A stretch of DNA of 64,000 nt from positions 33,426,052 through 33,490,051 of the forward strand of contig CM026565.1 of assembly GCA_015143295.1 (NCBI GenBank), in the 5' to 3' direction. How positions within the stretch are numbered: the stretch's first letter is position 1; each line of letters opens with the position of its first letter. The translations under genes were made by a program, and so were the position numbers. Positions 55,580 to 64,000 of the stretch are shown in pieces. The notes beneath the pieces were generated by a model that saw only the letters and a program-made list of their open reading frames with translations, was not told the origin of the DNA and made no database searches. The stretch is from Tetracentron sinense (lineage: Eukaryota; Streptophyta; Magnoliopsida; Trochodendrales; Trochodendraceae).

Positions 55580-56900
55580 TGCGGAATGCTTCCCTGGATA
55601 CTGGAGCAATAACACACATCATAGAAAATCCAGGTAAACTCACTCACTTGATGCCTTACCAAGGATCTGATTCTGTTATGGTTGGAAATGGGGATTAACT
55701 ACACATCTATCATATTGGAGAAAGTAAAATTACAAGTAATGGTACAAGCATACCCTTGAGAGATGTGCTATTAGCTTCCAATATTAAGAAAAGCTTTTTG
55801 TCAGTGTCCCAACTTACTAGTGATTATCCTTGCATTTTTGAATTTAATGATGATGGATTTGTGATTAAGGACCTCAAGACAAGTCGGGTTCTGGCATCGG
55901 GGAGTAAGTGAGGAGGTCTTTATGCCCTTGATGCACCAAAGGCTCAAGCATACTTTTCAAATCAGTTTCAAATTGCAGATGAAGATGTATGGCACTGACG
56001 GCTTGGTCATCCACATGCAAAGGTGTTACAGTATCTCCGTTCCAATGATTTGATTTCAGTTAATAAAAACTCACATGGTTTATGCATGAGTTGTCAGTTA
56101 AGTAAAAGTCTTAAACTTCCTTTTTACGCATCAGATAATCGGTCAGTTAAGCCATTGAATAATGCATTGTGCTTTGTGGGGACCGGCATCGATTTTATTA
56201 GTTCAAGGATTTCGGTTTTATGTTGTGTTTATTGATGATTTTTCTTGTTACTATTGGTTCTATCCTCTTAAGCGAAAGTTTGAATTTTTTTAACATTTTA
56301 TTATGTTTCAAAAAATGGTGGAGAATCACATTAATAGAAAAATCAAGATTTTTTAGTCCGATAATGGTGGAGAATTTTTTTAAAAGGAATTTATTGATCA
56401 TTTACTTGAGTGTGGAATTGTTCATCAATTGTCATGTCTTGGCACTTCAGAACAGAATAGTGTTGCTGAGCGCAAACATAGATATGTGGTCGAACTTGGA
56501 TTAGCTATGTTGTACTAGGCTTCAGTGTCAAAACGATTCTGGGTTGAAGCATTTTCTACTGCCAATTTTCTTATTAACAGACTACCATCACCTACATTGG
56601 GTATGTGTTGTCCGTATACTATTTTATTAAAAAATAAGCTTGTGTATTCTATCCTCAAAACCTTTGGTTCTTGATGTTATCCATATCTCAGAAATTATAC
56701 ATCAAATAAATTTGATTCTGGATCCTTACCCCGCATATTTTTGGGATATAGTGATAAGCATAAGGGATATCAATGCCTTCATCAGTCAACCAACATAATT
56801 TATACCTCACGTCGTCACGTGGTATTTGATGAACATTTCTTCCCATTTGCTCTATCCTCCGAATCAAATGTTGCCGCACAGGTGCAAGAGGAGCTTTTCA
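55580..56900 (+). pseudogene. Copia protease and integrase remnant
   Basis: The protease motif LDTGA is at 55594-55608. In the integrase, the HHCC zinc motif spans LGHPH (from 56002) and CMSC (56083-56094), with a stop just before the first part. The catalytic triad can be placed: D in FIDDF (56234-56239), D in SDNGGE (56357-56374, preceded by a stop) and E in VAERKHR (56468-56470). The C-terminal part with RRHVVFDE is near 56800-56845. Frames change several times. Confidence 0.85.
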
Positions 56901-57299
56901 TTTTCCATGAATGGAGTACTTTGGATGGAGAAGATCATTCTCCATCACATGATACCACATCAATCTAGCATGGCAACCCTTTTCATGGGCCATCCGATCC
57001 ACCCCTTAATGAAGTCCTTGATGCCGCCACCTCTACTTCTGCTTTACATCCAATTGCACAATCTGATTTCAATTCTAATGAACACCCTCAAGCAGAACCT
57101 ATTCATGATGTGGTGGATATGGTAGTTATTGCCTCACCTATACATGTACTTCCCTCTTCATATACACAACAGTTGATCCCTTCATCTTCTAACACACCCT
57201 TGCCCTCATCTGAATTGTCCCATAGCATGACCACTAGAAGCAAAGTTGTTAAACCCAATCCTAAATATGTCCACCTTGCTACTACATCTCCATTCCTAC

Positions 57300-58800
57300 T
57301 GAACCTAAGAGTATCAAAAGTGCCTTGAAACATGCCAGCTGGACATCAGCCATGCTTGAGGAGATGAATGCTTTGGCATAAAATAACACTTGGGACTTAG
57401 TTCCTCGGACTTCACACATGAATGTCGTCGGGTGTCGTTGGGTTTTAAAACCAAGCTCCAATCGGACGGTAGTTTGGAGCGTTTGAAGGCCCGAAATGTG
57501 GCCAAAGGGTATTTCCCAACAAGAGGGGATCGACTTCTCAGAGACATTTAGCCTGGTAATAAAACCAGGTGTCATTCGCATCAGTCTCTCGATTGCAACT
57601 ATAAGAGGCTGGCCCATTCGACAACTAGATGTCAAGAACGCCTTTTTGCATGATAACCTTCAAGATCCCGTTTATATGGAGCAGCCACCAGGCTTCACCA
57701 ATCCAATCCTGCCAACCCATGTGTGTCAACTAAAAAGGGCCTTATATGAGCTCAAACAGGCACCCAGGGCCTGATTCAATCGGTTTAGCCCCTTTCTCCT
57801 TGATTATGACTTCTATTGCAGTGTGGCGGACTCATCGCTCTTTGTCTATCGACTTAGTAATCACATCATCATCCTTCTCTTATATGTTGATGATATTATC
57901 CTCACTGGTGATGATCCTTCTCCAATCAATGAGCTGATTCTCACTCTAGGCCACACGTTTTCTATGAAGGATTTGGGATCCTTGCACTTCTTCCTTGGGA
58001 TCGAGGTACATCGTACTCAATCTGATCTATTTTTATCTCAATCTAAATATGCTCGTGATCTTCTCAACAATGCCCACACACATCATGTAAACCTCTTGCT
58101 ACACCAATAAATCCACAGTGATCAAATGATGGAATTTTCCATATCCTAATGTGACTGAGTATCGCAGTATTGTTGAACCTTACAATACTTAGCCATGACT
58201 CGTCCACACTTATCCTATGCTGTGAATACTGTCTGTCAGTTCATGCACAACCCCACCATGGGTCATTTTCAAATGGTAAAGCGAATTCTTTGATAAGTCA
58301 GTGGTACTCTTTATGATGGTCTTAGAATTTTGAATACCAGCTCCCTAGATCTCTTGACATTTTCAAACGCTGAGTGGGTTGGGTGCCCTTCTACTTGGCG
58401 TTCTACCACTATGTATTGTATATTTTTGGGCTCTAATTGCATCTCATGGAGTGCCAAGAAACAACCCATTGTAGCTCGGTCTAGCGCGGAGGCAAAGCAT
58501 CACGTCATGGCATCAACTACCACTTAGTTTACTTGGGTATCCTACATCCTCCGAGATATTGGTATTGTTCACTCTAAGCCATTCATATTATTTTGTGATA
58601 TATACAACTGTGAATCTGGTGTTTCATGCTCGTACCAAACACATCGAAATTGACTATCATTTCATTCATGAGAAGGTAGCTCTTGGATCTCTTATCACTT
58701 GTTTTGTTCCCTCTAAGCATCAACTTGCTGATATTTTTACCAAACCATTCCCTTGGGACATCTTCTGTGTTTCAAGTAACAAACTAGGATAGTTGCCATA
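57300..58800 (+). pseudogene. Copia reverse transcriptase and RNase H remnant
   Basis: RT motifs seen: RQLDVKNAFLH and VYMEQPPGF (frame at 57496-57774), and the catalytic YVDD at 57883-57894. RNase H motifs: SWSAKKQPIVARSSAEAK (frame at 58330-58527) and ADIFTKP (frame at 58559-58792). Stops and frameshifts lie between them. Confidence 0.88.
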
Positions 58801-59560
58801 TACCCAGTCTAGTTTGAAGGGGAGTATAGAAGGTGTAGATACACACGGTTCATCTTCAGCAACAGAAAAGGCTACAATCATGGAAAATGCTACAATCAAA
58901 GATTCCAGCAGATCTAAAATAACAACTTTATAATTTAAATATTGTTGTCGTATTCCTCAATCTCTCTCACTACATGGAGAGACTCTTTCTCCATTTATTT
59001 TAGGAATTTGTTGTGATGTTACCTAACATGGAGAGATCATCTACTTGTATTACAGTCGTGCAAAACACAACTGTACCCTCTATATATACAACCACCGACA
59101 CTTTGGTGATCTCTTAGCTTTTGTTTTTCTTTTCCGGTGGATGGTGCTGCCACCACCCGTCAGCTGTCAAATTTTTTATTGTTTTTTGTTTTAAATAAAA
59201 ATTCTACCATCATCCTCTATGCTTTTACCACCCCTAGGATCATACTCATACCCATAGATCTCCCTTTTAAAAAAAAAAAAATTTTATTGAAAACCTCTCC
59301 AATGAGAATTTTTCTTTAAATCGCGGGGTCATACTTCATGTGCTTTGGGAGAAGATCATGATACTCTGATCTAGTGGGCCACCGGCTCCAATAGACTCAA
59401 AATGAGTGGGATGCGACAGAGATGTACTTCACAGACTGACGGTGACTACCAAACACAATTGAATGTTCTAATTATTCGTCAACAAATTACCAAAGAAGAT
59501 CAAGGGTAAAGAGTACTCGACTTGTGGCAAACTCATGAATATCTCAATATACATGTGTTT

Positions 59561-59569
59561 GAGGGGGAG
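59561..59569 (+). other. Polypurine tract next to the 3' LTR
   Basis: GAGGGGGAG lies immediately before the 3' LTR. A second tract with the same context (TTTGAAGGGGAGTAT) is at 58814-58828, directly after the RNase H end. Confidence 0.85.
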
Positions 59570-59778
59570 TATTATGGAAATATTATGTTAGGGAAATACT
59601 TATGTAATATCTATGAGATACACAAGATCTCATAGATTATCTTGGATTAGTATCTTTAGTATATTAATATTATCTTTAATATTGTCTTTCCAAGTTAAGA
59701 GTTTTGGGGTTATTTATTTAAACCATCTAGTAGTCATTGTAATCCATCAAAGTTATTCAATAAAACTGTTTCTCTATA
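59570..59778 (+). repeat. 3' LTR of the Copia element
   Basis: Aligned to the 5' LTR it starts TATTATGGAAATATTA and ends TTTCTCTATA. The TG start and CA end have thus become TA and TA. A TA-rich tract follows. Confidence 0.88.
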
Positions 59779-60183
59779 TATATACATACAGACAAGGTAT
59801 AATATGGTATAAAGCCACCACACCACCAGAATTATTCAAAGGATATTCTTGCATCTTCAGTAGAATTATTCACAATTAACTGTGTTTTGGGTCATTGCTG
59901 CATTAACTAACCTCACACAAGTTGATAAAATAATAGTGCAAGTAGAAGAAGAAATTCAGGTCTGATAAACAAATGATAAGATTTTGCTAAGAATGTTGAC
60001 AGATGTATAATCATATTTTAAGTTTAGTTTGTTGTATAATTAAAAAATTTATAGATATATTTTTATCTTTGGTGTGCTTTTAGAATTTAATACATTTTAA
60101 AGGTGTAGTCACTAGTAAGTAAGTGATATGTTTAGTGTACATTAAGAAAATATCAGCCTAAAATTAATATAGTTCATTAAAAA

Positions 60184-60290
60184 AAAAAAAGGACTTTGCT
60201 ACTGAGACCCCTTTAGGGCCGAGACCGTGCTCTAAGAGCACAGGATTCAGATGGGACCCATTTCACATGAATCCTACCGGGCCAAGCGGT
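60184..60290. mobile_element. MITE family C fragment upstream of the eL37 gene
   Basis: AGGACTTTGCTACTGAGACCCC, CCGAGACCGTGCTCTAAGAGCACAGGAT and GGGACCCATTTCACATGA match the family at 22574. The right half is missing. It ends about 100 bases from the eL37 TATA box. Confidence 0.6.
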
Positions 60291-60373
60291 TTGAAACATA
60301 GGCCATCATAGCATAGAGCCAACGAGTCTAACCCAGGCATGCTAAACTGCGCTGGATGGTAAAAACGCACTTC

Positions 60374-60434
60374 AAACCCTAAAAACCCGATATAAATGTC
60401 AACTCGCACCAAAGAGCTTCCGAAGCTAGGGTTT
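60374..60434 (+). promoter_or_regulatory. eL37 core promoter: telo-boxes and TATA box
   Basis: AAACCCTAA (telo-box) at 60374-60382, TATAAAT at 60391-60397, and a reverse telo-box TAGGGTTT at 60427-60434 in the probable leader. Telo-boxes near the start site are typical of plant ribosomal protein genes (family knowledge). Confidence 0.75.
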
Positions 60435-60448
60435 CTGCAACCGAGAAA

Positions 60449-61069
<621 letters not shown>

Positions 61070-61743
61070 GGCGAAGAAGTGGCGATTGGGGCTTAATTTT
61101 GGTAGTATGTTATAGTTTAAATTGTCATGAATCATGGAAACAAGCTTTGGATGATTTTGTTTGATGAATGGTCTCATTAGTCACTAGTTGTTTTCTATTT
61201 TGGAAATGAATTAAAAAAAATACTATTTTAATCTTGCGCCCCATTTCATATACATTGAGGTTTTAAGGATCATATTAGATTTCCATGTTGCTGAAATATG
61301 GATTTAACCATTGAGATACTTAGACCACTTTGTGTTTTGTTTATAAAAACATACTTGAGCTGATAATTGCGTGCCCAAATTATGTTGATGATGAACAATC
61401 AAATGCTGGTGCCGTTTTCTGGTAGAGGGTAGTCTACTATATTTTCCTCATAGAATAATGACTAATTGAATTAGCTCATATGAAGTATTCATATGGTGGT
61501 TACTCTATTTCCTAGTGCCTTTTTTTGTTGGAGGGTTAATGGGGTCTTAAATTGTTTGTATCGGTCGAGATGTTTGGAAGGACCAATACCATTGGTCTTA
61601 CATTGATTTATTGTGATGAACATATTGGTTCTATAGGTAGAGTGTTGTGATTTTGAAATTTTCAGCAAGCATTTGATTTGCTCATTTGTTACTATTTTAT
61701 CCCCCTTCCAATTACGATATCAGCTCTTTCTATATGGATTAGA
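61070..61743. other. 3' UTR and flank of the eL37 gene
   Basis: T-rich DNA of the sort seen in plant 3' UTRs. I cannot place the polyadenylation site. No other gene. Confidence 0.4.
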
Positions 61744-62390
61744 CTAAGGTTGTTAAATCGTTAAGGATTGATTTGATTCAAATCGGAAATTGTAAGGTCT
61801 CGGAGTTCAGGTAGCAGTTCAGCAACACACAAAGAAGGGTTGGAGTGCTTGAACTTATGGAGACCATTCAATCCAATTTTAAAATTGTTAAAAAAAACAT
61901 AATAAATTAAAAATAAATAAAATAATCCATTATTCAAAAGTTTTCTTTCATAAATATTGAAAAAAATAAGTAAAGAAAATTTTATTGCATACATTACACA
62001 AAATACGAATGAATTCTATAAAATGAAACATAACACCCAATATCATCAAAGATAAATCAACAAAAGTAAATTGATATAATCATATCAAGTATCCAATGAC
62101 TTGTAAAATCAAAAAGACTAATAATTTAAATTATCAAGTGCTCCAAGAGTCCAATTCTATCATTTTTTTTAATTTTCCTTCTCCCTTTTTTCCTGTTTCA
62201 CATCAATAGAAATAAAATTGTAACAATGTTTTCATGTTTTCTCTCTTCTTAAAAGACATAAAATACTTTTAGAAAATTGAAAGAATAAAAAGTTTTTAAA
62301 AAATATTTTTTAATTATCGGTTTGTAACAGGGGTTTCATGCTCGAATCGTACGATTTGAATTGCTAGTTGCAACGATTTAACAATCGTAA
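61744..62390. mobile_element. TIR element in the 3' flank of eL37
   Basis: AAGGTTGTTAAATCGTTAAGG near 61746 is answered by CAACGATTTAACAATCG at about 62370-62386, and inner words (GATTCAAATCG / CGATTTGAATTG) extend the inverted repeat. The centre is AT-rich and non-coding. Confidence 0.55.
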
Positions 62391-62643
62391 ACTAGACATT
62401 GATGGTTTTGATTTGAACTAAGCTTGTATCTTCTCTGAATCAACTCTTCGGTACTCAATTTATTCATTTTGTTAGAGCTTTTGTGCTATGGGCGTATTTC
62501 ACTTGATTCAGTTTTGGAAACATATTCAGATTATAAAAACTAAAGATTCTTATTTGCCTGTCGGTATTTGCGCATATAGCAGTTATTCACTGGACGATAT
62601 TGTTAGCCTCATCGATTGAGAAGTGAAATATTAGAGATGTGAG

Positions 62644-62659
62644 CCCCCCCCCCCCCCCA
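62644..62659. repeat. Poly-C tract
   Basis: An unbroken run of about 16 C after GAG. The length is likely to be unreliable in the assembly. Confidence 0.8.
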
Positions 62660-62808
62660 AATTTGTTGTCTCTGTTAGACTAGGTGAGTTTCAGCATGTC
62701 AAAACTTATTATACACATTGAAGACTGATGAATCCATTTTAGCTGGATATGTGAGCATGTGTCTTGTTCCTATCATGATGGGATCATTGAGGACTTGTGG
62801 AAGTCACC

Positions 62809-62936
62809 TTCACTTGTCAGTGGTGGTTAATCACATCAACATTGATGAATTTGAATCTTGATCAATCGATATTTCACTTGTTAGTGATGATTAATCTCAT
62901 CAACATTGATGAATTAGAATCTTGATCAATCGATGT
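62809..62936. repeat. 64-bp tandem duplication
   Basis: TTCACTTGTCAGTGGTGGTTA... and TTCACTTGTTAGTGATGATTA... are two copies offset by 64 bases, each containing CATCAACATTGATGAATT and TTGATCAATCGAT, both of which are internal palindromes. Confidence 0.85.
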
Positions 62937-63393
62937 TGGGTTAGGATGCAGGCCCTTACAGGTGAGAATGGTTCAATTGAAGAACTGACACAATGTAGTT
63001 GTTTTGCCATGAGGTGTAGCTGCTATTTAGATTGCCCCCCAATGCTTGATTGTTTTTATATTTGCTGTTGTAGTTGAAACTTTGAAAAGAAAAAAAAAAG
63101 GGGTTGAGAGGCCCTGTTTCCACTTTGATCAATTGTACAGTCTTGTTTGACTGAAAAAAAATTGGTAGTTGTAACACTCAGTTACAATAAGTCGAATGTT
63201 GCAGTGGGTTGTTCCCACCAAATATATCTACTTAAAGAGGAAAGCTATTGATCAGCTGGAATCCCTTGAATTGCAATCTCAGTGGATGATAGTTAACATC
63301 CTTGATGTAACATTTCCCCTTGTTATGAAAATTGCTTAGCCATTGCTCAATGATTCTATCATTTATATATTTTTGGGTAAGGTTATATATAAT

Positions 63394-63887
63394 AGGGATT
63401 TTTCCCCAAATACACCTATGGTTTATTGAGAGACCCAAACATACATTACTTTCAATTTGCAACTTTTTTACACCCCAAACTCATTATTAAGACCCTTTTA
63501 CCTTTATATTAAAATAAAAGTTTCAAGAAACTCGAGTCTCTCCCTACCGCCGTAACTCTCCTCTTCCTTCCACCGTAACTCTCTTCTTCCTCACCATTGT
63601 TCCTTTTGTCTTTTACCACTCTCCCACCGTCGTCTGGATCCAACACATCTTATATGTGCATTATAGTTTGCTTGAAGGTGGAGGATTGTCTCTTGCGTGG
63701 TTTAAACTTATTTCAGAGGTGCACCCAAAGCATGGGCTAAAGATGTTTACCCAAAAAAAAACTTATTTCAGGTGTAAAAAAGTAACAAACTAAAAATGGG
63801 GTGTATTTTGGTTCTCTCAAAAAAACCATAGGTAAACTTCAAAAAAAAAAAAAAAAAAAAACCTAGATGTATTAAGAGAAAAATCCT
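63394..63887. mobile_element. TIR element (AGGGATTTTTCCCCAAATACA ends)
   Basis: The left AGGGATTTTTCCCCAAATAC and the right TGTATTAAGAGAAAAATCCT are imperfect inverted repeats, and inner parts (ACCTATGGTTTATTGAGAGA / TCTCTCAAAAAAACCATAGGT) continue them. A poly-A run of about 22 lies in the right arm. The centre (about 63490-63720) is CT-rich and unrelated. Confidence 0.6.
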
Positions 63888-63899
63888 GTAACTGTGATC

Positions 63900-63996
63900 T
63901 AATAGCATGGTATTTTAGGTGGGGCCTAACATGTGAAATGTCTCATGCTTTTAGAGCATGGTTTCAGTCCTAATGGGGTCCCAGTAGCAAAGTCCT
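63900..63996. mobile_element. MITE family C copy at the window end
   Basis: Read in reverse it gives AGGACTTTGCTACTGGGACCCC at the very end of the window and GAGCATG-type words before it, as at 22574 and 60184. It lies almost against the right edge of the TIR element. Confidence 0.6.
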
Positions 63997-64000
63997 TACA

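Larger units (their letters stand above)
54338..59778 (+). mobile_element. Degenerate Ty1/Copia LTR retrotransposon
   Basis: LTRs at 54338-54528 and 59570-59778 enclose gag, protease, integrase, reverse transcriptase and RNase H in Copia order. A tRNA-iMet primer site directly follows the first LTR. By hand I count about 19 substitutions over some 190 aligned LTR positions plus an 18-bp length difference, so the copy is not young. The coding region has many stops and frameshifts, for example a stop in the integrase zinc motif (55996-55998) and one directly after the RT motif LKQAPRA (57772-57774). No target duplication is visible. Not able to move by itself. Confidence 0.92.

Overview
The window is nuclear DNA of a flowering plant, most likely a eudicot. 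The evidence is GT-AG introns, plant-specific gene families (a YUCCA auxin-biosynthesis monooxygenase and two OVATE-type proteins), a Copia LTR retrotransposon with a tRNA-iMet primer site, and an AT-rich background full of short inverted-repeat transposons. I cannot name the species. Gene density is low: four genes I accept in 64 kb, plus one gene fragment and one decayed Copia element.

Layout. 1-23.1 kb is gene-free and made of nested non-autonomous elements: MULE-type MITEs with 9-bp target duplications, hAT-type elements with 8-bp duplications, a tRNA-derived SINE with a perfect 14-bp duplication, and microsatellites. 23.56-25.89 kb (+) is a four-exon YUCCA gene of the YUC2/YUC6 type (440 codons). 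26-36.7 kb is again repeats: two SINEs, a PIF/Harbinger MITE with TAA duplication, a hAT element with exact CAACTAGG duplication, and a minus-strand solo LTR of 925 bp carrying an internal 205-bp tandem duplication. 36.74-37.40 kb (-) encodes a divergent OVATE-like protein. 45.64-46.51 kb (-) encodes a canonical OVATE family repressor of the OFP7/OFP8 type. 46.6-54 kb holds further MITE, MULE and hAT elements. At about 54.1 kb (-) is a frameshifted fragment resembling glucose-6-phosphate 1-epimerase. 54.34-59.78 kb (+) is a degenerate Copia element with both LTRs. 60.45-61.07 kb (+) is a four-exon gene for cytosolic ribosomal protein eL37, with TATA box and telo-boxes. The last 3 kb holds a TIR element in the 3' flank of that gene, a 64-bp tandem duplication, a second TIR element, and a MITE that ends almost at the window edge.

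The genes do not form a pathway. YUCCA makes auxin, the OVATE proteins are growth-repressing transcriptional regulators, and eL37 is a ribosome component. The two OVATE-type genes are neighbours on the same strand about 8 kb apart and may be a conserved or duplicated pair.

I found no convincing new molecular system. The most unusual signal is a network of MITEs. At least eleven sites share one internal palindromic module, while the termini belong to different families. Several hAT-type elements also have interiors built from many copies of an element-specific short word. All repeat calls come from reading ends, inverted repeats and target duplications by eye; no database search was possible.
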